Position numbers and translations under genes: made by a program
The notes under the pieces: model-generated
What the model saw: the letters and a program-made list of their open reading frames with translations, nothing else
Databases searched by the model: none
What the model was told of the DNA's origin: nothing
Part shown: positions 32,769 to 44,900 of the stretch, one piece after another
Numbering within the stretch: the stretch's first letter is position 1
Layout: every line of letters begins with the position of its first letter
Source: Oikopleura dioica
Taxonomy: Eukaryota; Chordata; Appendicularia; Copelata; Oikopleuridae
Length of the DNA stretch: 64,000 nt
Direction: 5' to 3'
Assembly: GCA_907165135.1 (NCBI GenBank)
Contig: OU015568.1
Span: forward strand, 5,650,501 to 5,714,500

Positions 32769-33236
32769 ATGCCAAAACAACCAACAATACAAAAAGCACC
32801 AGCCCAGCCCTATCCAACTGGAGGTCGGTCAATTCGCGCTCCTGAATTTCAACACCGCGGCATCAAATCGACCTCCACCAACTTTACGCCTCAACCAGCT
32901 TTCTCTTCAACCCCAACTCGAGTTCGAAAGCGAGAGTTGCGCCCTGCGCCTTATGTTCCAATGTATGGCCAGGCGCTCCCAGATGACTATTTCTTCCCCA
33001 AGACTTATACTCCCTCAACCTACAGCTTGACGCAAGTGGAGGATTTCAACGACGCAGTTGACGAAGAAGAGGAGGAAAACGAGCAAACTTGCGGGATGGT
33101 GAAAATCTGGATGATGGAAAAAATCGACAAGCAAGACAAAACCATCGAATCGCTGCGAAATCAGCTGGAAGAAGCGAAAGAAGAACTGACCAAACTCAAA
33201 GAAAACACAAAAGACTGCATCTGTACTCTTCCTTGA
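32769..33236 (+). CDS. Hypothetical 155-aa protein with C-terminal coiled coil
   Basis: A single open exon from ATG to TGA. The N-terminal half is rich in Pro, Ser, Thr, Arg and Tyr and probably disordered. A run of acidic residues (DAVDEEEEENEQ) follows, then a heptad-rich helix (MEKIDKQDKTIESLRNQLEE) and a Cys-containing end (CICTLP). AATAAA lies right after the stop (33244). The gene is convergent with ABAT, with stops about 120 bp apart. Codon use and the poly(A) signal support a real gene, but I do not recognise the family. Confidence 0.6.
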   Translation: MPKQPTIQKAPAQPYPTGGRSIRAPEFQHRGIKSTSTNFTPQPAFSSTPTRVRKRELRPAPYVPMYGQALPDDYFFPKTYTPSTYSLTQVEDFNDAVDEEEEENEQTCGMVKIWMMEKIDKQDKTIESLRNQLEEAKEELTKLKENTKDCICTLP

Positions 33237-33354
33237 TTGCGATAAATAAACTTTTCAAAATTGGATGCTTGTCAGAAATTAATGATAAATTGTTTTATTT
33301 GAATATGCTGAATTCAGCTAGAAGCAGGGCAGAAAAGAGAGTCGAAGTAATTTT

Positions 33355-35290
33355 TTATTGCTCGAGAGTTTTCTCGAAAAGATGGAGGAATTCGTCGGCG
33401 TGGCTTTTGTCAAAAGTCAGGGATGGTCTCAGCCGAATCGATTGATTTCCACATCCTCCAAGCAACAAACCCTCTTTCATCGCATCTCCAACGACTTTGT
33501 CTCTCGCCGCCATTGTCGGATGATCCCAAGCCACAAGCGTTCCCCGTCCACGCACATTTGCAATATCTCCATATTTCTCCGAAAGCGCTAGAATTTCGCT
33601 CTTGACGTAGTCCCCAACATCGGCGGCTTTGGCGGTCAGGTCTTCAGCTTCGTTGACGTTTAAAACCGAATCAAGGATGACCAATCGCGCCGGGTCGCCA
33701 ACAAAAGTGTTGAAAATCGTCGGCCCCCAGTTGCTGTTCAAGCTCTTTCTGTAGTAAAAGCCCGCTGCTTGCATTTTCTTGGCAAAAGTGACCACATCCG
33801 GGGGTGTTTCGAGGCCCCAGTGTTCGTGCGCCCACCATTTTCCGCTCACTCCGGCGCCGGTTTGGACTTCGTCGACGATGAAATACACCTAGAAAGTGGC
33901 TCATTTGCGAATGAAATTTGTCGTCACTTACATTTTCTTCCAAGCAAATGTTCCTCAGCCGCCTGTAAAATGAATCTGAAGCCGTTCTATCGCCTCCTTC
34001 CGCTTGAATCGGCTCAATAATCATTCCCGCGACAGGTTTTCCCGCCTTTGCTCGCTCCTTGATCACGTGTCTAACCTGCTCCAAGCAGCGGCTTTCTTCT
34101 GCTTCGTTTTCAGCCGCGTGCTGGTCGAGAGGATAGCGCAGTTGGGGATGATCGACGATCGGAAAGTCCAAAAGTGGAATATCGACCTAAATCGAATGGA
34201 AAAAAGTGAGTCGTTGTTGTTTTCAAAACCTTGATTCTGCCCCTCGTATTCGTGCAGGAGGCGCAGCCAAAGGTTCGCCCGTGGAAAGCGCCGGTAAATG
34301 ACATTATTGACAGCTTATTGCCCTCTCCTTCGAAATAAACATGCTGGAAAATCGATCAGATTGAGATAGATCTTTACCTTTGTTGAAATTAGCAGCGTTG
34401 CACTCGGCATCGCTGACTTCGTCTGTTCCTCGCTCTCGATTCATCCAAGCCTGGAATTTTTGATTAAAAATGATTGAAAAAAGGGAAAAATTTGGGAAAA
34501 ATTGAAAAGTCGCGCAGCGGCTTTTTTAAAAACGAAGCCGCGAAGCGGCTTCGCCTTAAATTATGGCCCATAATCACCATTTAAATCTCTTTAAGTTTTA
34601 TTCCCGGAATTTAGAATTCCTGACTCAGGTTTTATCATTTGAATCAATTTTCAAATTCTTGCAAAGCCGCTTCGCGGCGTCGATTTGAAAAAAGCCGCTG
34701 CGCGGCTTTCCTTTAGAGGTTCCTTAGACCATGACTCAGGCTTTTTACACAGGTTCCTGAGCTCAGGCCCTGAGTCAGATTTGAACACAGTTTGCTGAGA
34801 AGAGAAAAACTACCTTGAAAACAGTCTTGAAAGCATTTTCATTCGAGCAAGATCCGCACATCATCGTCGTAACTCCATCCATTCCAGGTGGAGCACAGCG
34901 CATAAGAGTTTGCTCCAACTGCTGTGGGAATTTTCTGAAAAGCGTTATCAAAAAATCTGTCGGAAAAAACTTACGAGTGAGGAAAATAGCCCATGGCCGG
35001 CCGATTCGCCATGAAATTCTTCATTTCGTTCGATTCGCACGCTGCCAGGACTGCTGGATGGTTGTAGCCAAGAGTCGCCGAGGAGATTTGCGAGAAGGCG
35101 TCGAGGAAGACGTTACCGTCGACGTCGGCGATGTAGTTGCCGAGGGAGTTCTCGATGTCGAAGAAAATTCGCATCGTCGCCGCCATGTGAGGCGAGAGTC
35201 GAGCGTACTCTTCTTTTTGGGCGATGCCGATGGGGCCGGGAACGGTAGCGCTTCGAACTGCTGCTTGCCAGCCTTCATCAACGCGTGTGC
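33355..35290 (-). CDS. ABAT: 4-aminobutyrate aminotransferase (GABA transaminase), 5' exon missing
   Basis: A PLP enzyme that converts GABA plus 2-oxoglutarate to succinate semialdehyde plus glutamate, usually mitochondrial. Exons on the minus strand: 35290-34975, 34934-34814, 34450-34378, 34343-34231, 34186-33932 and 33888-33355. Family landmarks are SQISSATLGYNHP, MCGSCSNENAFK, FTGAFHGRTFGC, IVDEVQTGAG (Asp binding the PLP ring), TFAKKMQAAGF with the PLP Lys, and VRGRG...GGCGNQSIR. All six junctions keep phase; four introns are about 27-44 bp, and one is long and holds palindromic repeats. The initiator Met and presequence exon were not located. Stop TAA at 33357-33355. Confidence 0.93.
34590..34800. 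repeat. CTGAGTCAGG-type repeats in ABAT intron
   Basis: Half-elements CCTGACTCAGGTTTTATC and CATGACTCAGGCTTTTTACA occur with two AAGCCGC...GCGGCTT hairpins (34510-34550, 34670-34710), all inside the intron between the second and third identified exons. Confidence 0.6.
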
Positions 35291-36927
35291 CTAATGGTCA
35301 AGTTATGGAACAGACTTTAATTTGGTTCAAATTTGGTCGAGAATCGCGAATTTGGGTTTATTTGGTCTTTTTTTCATCAGAAAACTTCATAAAAAAATTT
35401 TAAAATTAATTAAATCATGAAAAATATGCTTGAATTACCGTAATTTCTTAAAACGAACAATTTTCGAAAGTGTCTCATTTCGAAAAAACAAAAAACTAAA
35501 CTGACGATTTTTCACCAAAACAATTCTCTTCGGCGAGTGTTCTCGAAAGATTCTCGACTGCAAATTAACTTCAGTAATCGATATCTACTGACACTCAGCG
35601 AGAAAGGAATTGCTGATGGACACGGCTCTTTTTGGAGCTTTTATTGAATGAGGAAATTATTTATCTTGGCCTAAAAATCGATGCCTTCCCGGCGATTAGT
35701 TTATTGACCATTCTTCAGAAAAAAAAAAGCTGAAAACATAGTAAAAATAAAAATTCAACCAAAAATAACCGAGATCGTAAAATCTGTTTTTTTTTGTTTC
35801 TATTGACCTAGATACCACAAGACCAGGGCTCGGAATCCTGTGTTGAAAACCTGAGTCAGGGTCTGAAAGAACTTTTTATTAAAGAGCTTTGAGTTCCTGA
35901 CTCAGGTTTTCTACACAGGATGAGAGAATTTTTAATTGATCAATTTTCGGTAAAAAATTTTCGTAAATTGCTTGAGTCCGAAGTTCAAAAGTCAAAATTC
36001 ACTTTAATAATCAAATATTTTCTGTCATTATTTATCATCAGAATGGCATGATCCATAGTTAAACCTACCCTTTAGCTTCGTAAGCTGTTTTAAAATCGAA
36101 GATCTCTTCATTATTTTTGAAATAAAAAATCAAGAAAAAAAGCCTTTTTGAAAAAGAAAGAATGAATGATCAACTGCTGCTACGAAGGCTAAAGAATATT
36201 CCAGCCGTAAATGAAGTTACCTTGTTTGGACTCAAGAAAACCGGATCGAGGAAACGAACGTCCCGGAGCAATTCTGTACTAGAGCGATTGGCTCGAAGGC
36301 CAACGCCCACTTTTGGCGTAACAACATGTGACCTCCAAATTAGGCAAGCAGCGAGCTGGCTGGGGAGCTCTCGCTGGATTGGGGCCAATTTTACGACCAT
36401 TTTGAGTTTTTTGAACTCGAGTTTCGATCCAGTCTTGCTTTACGAGCAAGGTACGAGGTCAACGCCTCTTTCAAACCTAACAAGACAATTCTAGCGCGAT
36501 TGAGATAAATAATGAATTATCAAAGTCAAAAATGCTGCCTTTTTTATCCCAAAAAAGTGGTTCCAATGGATAAAAAGCCTCCACGAAAGTCTAATTGTTT
36601 ATGTTAGACACCCTGACTCAGGGACCCTGACCGTACTCACTTATCTTCGCTCTTGCAACTTGCAAATATCTCTTCATTCTTTTCTTCAACCAAATTAAGA
36701 TTAGACTCAAAAGAACAGGAAACGAAATTTACAAACAAATAACAATTTTCGTCTTTCCGGTTTAAAAGCTCCAGGAAAACAAAGTCGGCTATTCAAAATG
36801 GTTGTTTCCATATTTATGAATAGATTCTTTTGATTATTATTATTTGAATAATTTATTTGATAATATTTTAGTATTTGAATTAATCGAACTGTAAGAGAGG
36901 AAAACAGCGTATCTTTTCGAATGGAAT
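35291..36927. other. Intergenic stretch with repeats, no supported gene
   Basis: It must contain the missing first ABAT exon and the CNDP2 3' flank, but no exon could be assigned. A CTGAGTCAGG palindrome (35840-35921) and a remnant near 36605-36630 are present. Short open frames at 36162-36494 (both strands) are unsupported, although the minus one starts with a basic, hydrophobic stretch that could be a presequence. Confidence 0.4.
35840..35921. repeat. CTGAGTCAGG palindrome element
   Basis: TCCTGTGTTGAAAACCTGAG at the left and CTGACTCAGGTTTTCTACAC at the right, about 80 bp in all. The right end is a strong splice-acceptor-like TTTTCTACACAG. Confidence 0.75.
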
Positions 36928-38493
36928 TTATGCATCAAGTTTGGCCAAGTTGTTCATGTAGGAACAGAGCACCTTGATGCCGTTGATGTAATTGAGTCGG
37001 TTGAACTTTTCGTTTTGGGAGTGGGCGCCGTCATCGGCCATTCCCATTGGAAGCAGCATGACGTTTTTCTTGGTGGCTTCTTGGAAGGTCAAGGTGATCG
37101 GAATAGAGCCACCTGAAGAGTCAATGTAAAGGAAAAAACAGCAAAAACAGTACCTTCTCGGGTGAAATCGGGATCAACATTGAACACTTCTCTGATCGCC
37201 TCTCGTCCAGCAACAAAGTTTGGATCCTTGATGTCAGCAACCCATGGAAGCCCGCCGTGACCCATGTCGAGCGAGATATCGCAGCTGGAGCCACTTTCTT
37301 CATGCAACTTCATCAAGTAGTCAGTGACCTTGGCCTTGATGTCGTCTGGGGTCTGGCTGGGGACGATTCGGAGCGAGAATTTGCCAATTACTTCTCGAGG
37401 AATGACGGTTTTTGCCCCTGAAATTCGATTAAAACAAGACTTTCTGAGCCTTCTCACCTGGATCAGCGTAGGCACCCTCGATTCCATGAAGAGAAAGAGT
37501 CGGGAATCGCCATCTGTTCATCAACAACTCGGCCTTCTTGTCCTTGATGAGTTTGTTGCAGCCAATGTCTTTTCGATACTCTTCCATGTCGAAGTCAATG
37601 TCTTTGTAAGAAGCGAGCTCTTCCTCCGTGACTGGATCGACCGTGTCGTTGATTCCAGGGACAAGAATAGTTCCGTCTCGTTTGACAAGTTTGGACATGA
37701 GATCGATGAGATGAGTCATTGCCTCTGGAACGGCTCCGCCAAAGACGCCCGAGTGCAAATCGGCGGCGGCGCACTTGACTTTCAGGAAAAAGTAGCAAAT
37801 GCCCCGGAGACCGTAGGTCAGACAAGGCTTCGTCTTTCCAAGCCAGTAATTGTCCGAGATGCAGACGTAGTCGACTTCCTTGCCGAAGAAGTCAGTTCGT
37901 CCGAGGACGGTTTCGTCCAGTCCTTCGCTGCCGGACTCTTCCATCCCTTCGAAGCAGAATTTCAAGTTGACTGGGAGTTCCACGCCGTTCTTTTGGAATG
38001 CTTCGATGGCGTTCATCCAGGCAATTACGGGACCCTTGTCGTCAGTCGACCCTCGACCGTAGAGCTTTCCGTCGCGTTCTTCCAGCGTCCACGGGTCCGA
38101 ATCCCAGCCGTCCTCGAGCTTCGCCGGCTGGACGTCAAGATGCCCGTAGACAAGGAGCGTTTTCTTGTTAGGATCGGTTCCAAGGCGGCCGAGGATGATG
38201 GGAGGGTAGGCAGCTTTGTTGCCACAGGGGAAGGTTTGTTCTCCAGCGGGGTTGGGGAAGAGCTCGGTCGTGGCGCCAAGCTTTTTCAAATCCTCGTTGA
38301 CGAGTTCGACCATTTTGATGGTTTCTGGGCGGCGCTCATACTCGGCAGAAACGGACTGAAAATTGATGAATCAACATTAATAAGTTAAAACCAAGAGGCT
38401 TTCAAATTAAGGTACCTTGACAGCCACAGCATCGGCAAGTCTCTTTATGTACAGGTCTTGGTTTTCATCGACATACTTGAAAAGCTTCTCCAT
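36928..38493 (-). CDS. CNDP2: Cytosolic non-specific dipeptidase (CNDP2, M20 metallopeptidase)
   Basis: A di-metal peptidase that cleaves Cys-Gly, carnosine-like and other dipeptides. Four exons: 38493-38416, 38355-37458, 37417-37154 and 37112-36928, all with GT-AG introns of 40-60 bp and consistent phase; the product is complete. Metal and catalytic landmarks are present: [36 protein letters not shown] and [10 protein letters not shown]. The start [13 protein letters not shown] fits the family N-terminus and the stop is TAA. No signal peptide is seen, which fits the cytosolic form. Confidence 0.95.
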
Positions 38494-38988
38494 TTTCAGG
38501 GGCAAATTCTCGGACGCGTTTTACAGCTCACAACTTGCCAAAAGTAGCGGGTCTCCCGGACGTCTTGGCTCTTGATTGGGCAAAATCAAAGTCCAGACAA
38601 ACAGTCTTTTCTCTGCAAGAATGTTCCCTCAGAGTCTGTTTATTTTCTTGCTCCTGTTGTTTGCTGACTGTCTTTTGCGCAAATCTAATTTACTGTTGAA
38701 TTAGTTTCTTCTATTTCCGATCTCAAAATTGAAATGAAGCGCGAAGAAATGATAAAAATGGGTCAAAATTGAAAGGTTGCGAGTTTGTGCTTATTATGTC
38801 ACGGATTCGCCGTCTTTTATAGAAGAAAAGAGAGTTGCTCAAGTCACGTGACTCTTCATAAGACAACTTGAGCTGAGCAAAGTATGAAGGGTTAGGTTTG
38901 TATTGCGTAGAATTGTGAACAATCGGAAGCATCAGGAAAGGGAATGCAGAAATAGAATAAGTCAGTGAAAAATAAGTGAGCTAAGATT
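38494..38988. other. Spacer between CNDP2 and GCN2
   Basis: The CNDP2 promoter side; GCN2 ends at 38989. Mixed composition with a CACGTG (38846). No further gene seen. Confidence 0.4.
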
Positions 38989-41900
38989 TTAGTGAACTAG
39001 TTTGTAAACATGTTCTTCGTACGAGCCGACGGCAACTGTCCGTCCTTTAGCGCCCATTTCGTTGATCGCATCGACCATTTTTTCGACTAGTTTTCGCGTT
39101 GTTGTTGGAGCATTTAGGAAGCCACAGATCTTAGTGAGATTTTAAGAAACGATAGGTTTTGAAGCTCTTACCTGTTCCTTCGAAGCAGTGATCTTCCAAG
39201 AGTTCTCGGTGTGGCCCGTTTGAATCGGTCTTATTTCAAGTTGGCTGACCAGAGAGCGGATTATTTGACCAGTGACATCCGAGACGACAAGAACAAGGTT
39301 TTTCATCTGAATTTGTGATAAAAAGGGATCAAGGAGTAGCTTATAGTATGAAAATTGAAGATATATAAGAGTCTCCACCTTTTGACACTAACCTTAGACA
39401 AAAGAGGATGGTGACTGATAGCTTCTTCGATTCCTTTATGCATCGAGCTTTTCCAAGCACTTTTCCCCGGCTTGCTATGTTCCTTCGCCCCTTTGAGCGT
39501 CACATAAATAACTTCCTCGACAATCTTGGTCGTCGTCGAGGAAACAGATTTTCTCAAGCTCTGTCTGGCATTTTCTGAGTCGGAATTAGCAATCGACGCG
39601 ATTTTCGAAGAGAGAAAGTCGAAGATACAGATTTTATCGTCGGCGACGGAGCTGTAGATGAAAGGATCGTTGGAGTCCAGACGACTTGTTGACTGCGCTT
39701 TTCTGGTGAACTCCGTCGGAGGGTGAGGCCGCCGCGAGGTCAAATGCTCATTGACATCGAAAACGAACAATTTCTCGATCAACTGCAGGTCTTTTTCTTT
39801 CTCAATCGACAGGAAAATCAGCAAAGGAGCGGAGCACATTTTCGCCTCCTTCAACGCCGCTTCCTTCGTTTCTTTCGCCGGGAGAGAGCTTGGAAGATCG
39901 ACGATTCCAGCTCGTAGGTTTGACTTTTCCAGAAAAGTTAAAAGCGCCAAACGAGCAAGATCGGCCTTGTCGGTGTAAATCAGCACTTTGGGATGTTCGC
40001 AAGCGAGAGAACGGACGGGAGAACATGATTCTTGAAGATCGTCGATGAAGAAATCCAGCGAATATGCGTGTAGAAGTCGCGAGACGGGAAATACTGATGA
40101 TTTGATTTCGTATTCCGTGGCTGATGCAACGATGAAGGTATCGTTTTGGCCTGGGCGCAGCTGACTATCACGCTCTCCCACTAACTAAAAGATGAAGATG
40201 ATTATTTTGGTTCTAGAGGGGAAGAAGGAAGACGAACCTGGAAAGTGAGGCCCACGGAGTCTTGAGTCGGTAGCAAAGATGGTCGGTAGAAAACTTCAAC
40301 GTCTAAATTTCAGATGTTAAATGAATTGATAGTTATTCTTTATTGGGTTCCAAAACCTTTGTAAAAACCTGAGTCAGGTTCCTAAATGAGCTTTGCTGTT
40401 GAAAAACAGCTTCTTTTAATCGAGCTTTTTCAGGAGCCTGACTTACGGTTAAACACAGGTTGGCGACCCAACCTCCGAACCCCATTCTTACCAGGAAGGA
40501 TGGTGGATAAAGAGTCGGAAATCGCCTCCAGTGCTTCATACGCCGCTCTTGAAGAATTCGATTTGAGAAAAGGAAGAATTCTCTGCCGAGAAGTCTTGAT
40601 GTCATAAATATTCAACGCAGTGATGTACTAAAATCATCATTATTTCAATCCATTTCTGAAGTTTTTCTGATACCTTTTCATCCGTAAGATATTCGCCAAT
40701 CATTCGTTTAAACGCCCTGTCACGTGATAAGTTAAAAATCGTCGAGCGTTGGAAGTTTCGTTTTTGGGAAATTTTCACCAAATGGGATTTGATTCTTTCC
40801 GCCCCGCGCAAGGCAATGGAGCTGATGATGCTTTTCGTAATTTCGACGTGATTGAGGTGGATTTGAATCTTTTGGTTTGGAAACAGTTCGAACCAATTGT
40901 GGAAGAGGGATAGCAATTCGACCATTTGATGGCGGTAGAGGCTGTCGACGAGGGAAAGACGAAGCGTGTGTTTTTGACGAGGATGTTGGCCGTCGCTGTA
41001 GAGACCTTCAAAGACTGGGATGAGTTGGAAAAGACGGTCGCTTTGAGTTTTGGTGGCGACGCAGTAGTTTTGGAGGCCGTATCGTTGAGCGTCGGATAAA
41101 TGTACCACCATTCCGCTGTTTTCCAAAACCCTGGGCGAGCTACTCGAAGTGGTTGAAAAAGGGTTGAGAATAGGCAGATCGAGAAAGCGATATTTCCTGC
41201 TGACAAATTTAGCAATGAAGATTTGTTGAAACATGAAGCCAGTTGGCGGACACTTGCTCTGGGCATTCAACCGGTCGAATTCGTCGCGAATGAACTCGAC
41301 CTGCGATTTGGGCGAAGGAGTGGGCTTGAAGAGCTCTTTGAGAATGACTTGGAATGACTTTGAAGACTGTTTTTGGCAAGCCGCGCGGCTGAACTCTTGC
41401 ACCTCGCGAATGTGGCTTTCTGACTCTTCGAGCAGCGCACTTTTATCGGCAAGACTTCGAGACTCTGCAGTGCGGAGGGTCGCTTTTCGGGCTCTTTGTG
41501 CAGCAAACCGATGATGATCTTCTCCGCGTCCTTGTCTTCGGAGCTGAATTCTTCTGGGAAGATATATTCGTCTTTGAGCTTGAGGATCTTTTCCAATCGC
41601 TCTCGGCTTTGATCTGGCATCCGATGAAAGACTTCGAAAAGAATGATTCCAAGAGCGTACATGTCGACTTTCGAGCTTATGGGTGATTTTCTCTTTGTAT
41701 CAAAATACTCTGGCGCAATGTACAACGGAGTTCCAGCCAGCGACGTCTTGTCCGAATCCTTGCTAGAATTGAATCGTTGAATTCTGTATTCCGTTCCAGC
41801 GTGCCGGGCGAGGCCAAAATCGCCAATTTTCACATGACGATTTGAATCGAGAAAGATGTTTCCAGGCTTCAGGTCTCTGTGAATCGTCTTGTTCGAATGA

Positions 41901-44900
41901 ATATAGTTCAAGCCCTCGAAGCACTCCCTAGCGATCATCCAGGCGCGTTCGGAAGGGATCGATTCTGTGGAAATTTCGTCCTTGAGAGTTCGATTGGAGC
42001 AGAATTCCATTTGAATGAAAATGTACTCGAGCGCTTGAGGAGACGGGGAACCATCTTCTTCGCAAAAAGAAAGTTTCCAACTCCCGCGACGGGATTCGGA
42101 GAGGACTCTTCTTCGCTCAGCCGCTGCTTCTGGCGATAAGCTTTCCTCCTCTTCATCCTCGTCGCTCGTAAAGCATTCGGATTTGGTCGAAAAGTCGATC
42201 TCTTCAGAGTCTGAGCCACTCATGTCGCCTGAAAAGTCGTCGTTGTAAAAAGAAGAAGTTCCAGCAATCGAGGCAAACTTGAGTTGATTCAGTTCCAAAA
42301 GGGACTCGTCTCGCAGCCGCTCGCTCTTTTCCATCTCTGAGGTAGTTCTGGAACGAGCAGGGAGAAGCCCTTTTATTTCGTGAATTTCCTTCCAGGAGTG
42401 ATAGTATCGGACGATATTTTCATGATTGAGTCTTGAGAGCAAATTCGCCTCCCGCAAAATTTTCTGCGAAAGACGCTCATTCTTTGGCAGCGGGATCTTC
42501 TTCACAGCGTAGCTTTGACCATCAATTTTATGCCTCAATCGCGCCACTGAGCCGAATCCGCCTGCGCCGATGATGCTTATTTCGTCGAAACAGGGGTCTG
42601 GATTCGCCTAGCGAATTCGCTCATGAGCGAAGCGAAGCAGAGCGAAGCGAATTCGCTTCGCTTTCGCTTTTGGTAATTTCAGTTCGCTTCGCTTCGCTTT
42701 CGCTTTTTACCAAAAATTTTCGCGAAAAATTGCGCTCAACATAAATCGTTCTTAGAGTTGAATATTTTGTTTTTTTATTAGCTTTTGCGAAAGAAAAATT
42801 TTGCGAAAAATTTTGCTTATTGAACTAAGCTTGCACTTATAAGATTGCCAGAGATATCCGATTGCCAAACTCGGGGAAACGGCGACTTGGGCAAACAGCG
42901 ACGTAAATTAATTTATATTGATTAGTCATAAAAGTTTAATAATTGTCACACAGTCAATCCTGGCTTCACCAACTTTAATCCCGGCTTCAACAACCTCGAT
43001 TCTGGCTTTTCAGACGTCATTTCTGGCCTCTCATACCGTCAGTCCCGGCTTCTCAGTTGTCAATCATGGTACTCTAAAATTGGATTGACGTTGGAAAAGC
43101 CTAGGTTGAAATTGATGAAGCCGGGATGGACGTTCGAGAAGTCGGGATGAACGTCCAATAACCCGGGATCGGCATTGCCAATGCCGCACTGGTAAAGCCA
43201 TGATTGAAGTCGGTGAAGCCAGGATTGACGATAAAGAAACCGGAATTGAGGAAAGAGAAGCCAAGATTGACATAATATCAATGATATAGGAGAAGACTTG
43301 ATTGAAGTTGGTGAAGCCAATGTTTAGTGATCATTGATCAATCAATATACGTTTATTCACATGGCAGTTTGCCCAAGATTTCGGTTTCCCAAGTTGGGTA
43401 AACGGCGATTTGGGCAAATGGAGATTACTCGAGCCTCACATCCTCTTTAGCTGAGTTAGATCAGAAAATTCACGATTTCGCTCTTTCCGGAGAGGGAGTC
43501 CGAAATTCGGACTCCGAATGCCCGAAAAACAAATAAAATTGAAACCGAACTTAAAATGGACACTTTTCAAAGGTCAAATATTTTCGGAAAATTTTCGCTT
43601 TTTAGAATAACTTTTCGCTTCGCTTCGCTTTCGCTTTCGAAATTTTGATTCGCTTCGCTTCGCTTTCGCTTTAAATTTTTGAAAAATTTTCGCTTTCGCT
43701 TTTCATTTTTGGCCAAAATCCAGACCCCTGGTCGAAACGATCGTCCTTCGTGAAATTCTCCGCTGTTTCGCTTTCGTGGCTGAAGCTTTCGTCCAAACTC
43801 GACGGCGCTTCATTTTGAATGTTTTCGCTTTTTCTTCGTTGCAAAAATCGCTGATTCATGAGCGCTTTGACGTTTTGGGAGTTGACGTGTTTTCGTTCTG
43901 TTGCTTCGCTGATGAACGCGTTGAAAAGAGACTTCTCTTCGCCACTGAGGGCGAGGCCACTGGCGACGCGGGAGAGCACGCCGGCGATGTTGGCCAGATC
44001 GAAGTTGTTCATGATGTTTTCGACTTGTTGGAAACCGACGACGAAGAAACCAAGCTCCGTAGCTTGCTGAAATTATCATCAGAAATTCTGAATATTCTAA
44101 ATTCTGAATATATATATTCTGATTCAGAATATTTAATGGGAAAAGAGCCAAACCTTGACAAGCTGCTTCATCCCCGCCCCCACCAGCTGCAGCGTCTTGT
44201 TATCCGTGTTGAAGAAAATTGAGCTCTCGGAAATGTGGCCATGCGCAACTTGAGCGATCATCAAAGCATCTACAGCGAACAACAAGTCCTTGGCCAAGGC
44301 TCGTAGCTGATCGTAATTCCTTGCTTCGGCGAACTTGAAATTGTGCAAGAACGGGTAAATGAGATAGACTCGCGAGCCAGAATTGAGGCCGCTTTGGGAA
44401 ACGCTCTTCTCGTCGAAATAATCGCGCAGAAAGTCCCAGTCTTTCGAGGAGACGAAGTCGATGGACGATTCTACTGTCACCGCGAAAGGACTAAAAAGGG
44501 CTCAAGAACTCAATCCCAAAAGCACTAGAACTCACGTCATTAAATATTTTTGCCCTTCTTTGGCAGCTTTTTCGAGGCGATTGAAAAGCATCGTTGAAAA
44601 CGACTTCAGTCGGGCGGTCCGTTCATCAAGACGCTCGAGTGATTTTGGGATGAGATTGATGATGTACGCCATGTAAACAGTTCCATTCGGGTGGATAACC
44701 ATTCGTTTTTCATAACCAAAAGGGCTTCAAAAGGTTCTCAAAAACCTAGAATGCCAAAAAAAGATAAATTCTACAGACTAATCGCAAGATAGCGATACTT
44801 CCCATCAAGCGCCCTCATTGGTCGAAATAAACACCCTGCTCGCTCGACCAATCAGGGCGCTCGATGGAAAATGTTGTTATCGAGAAACGCGGCTGTACAA

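Noticed and set aside
36162-36494. 110-codon plus-strand ORF and its minus-strand partner as genes
   Set aside because: No domain, no splice context and no codon bias evident; the minus frame might hold an ABAT presequence exon but cannot be supported.
37324-38388. 354-codon plus-strand ORF
   Set aside because: Antisense shadow of CNDP2, whose family motifs are all on the minus strand.
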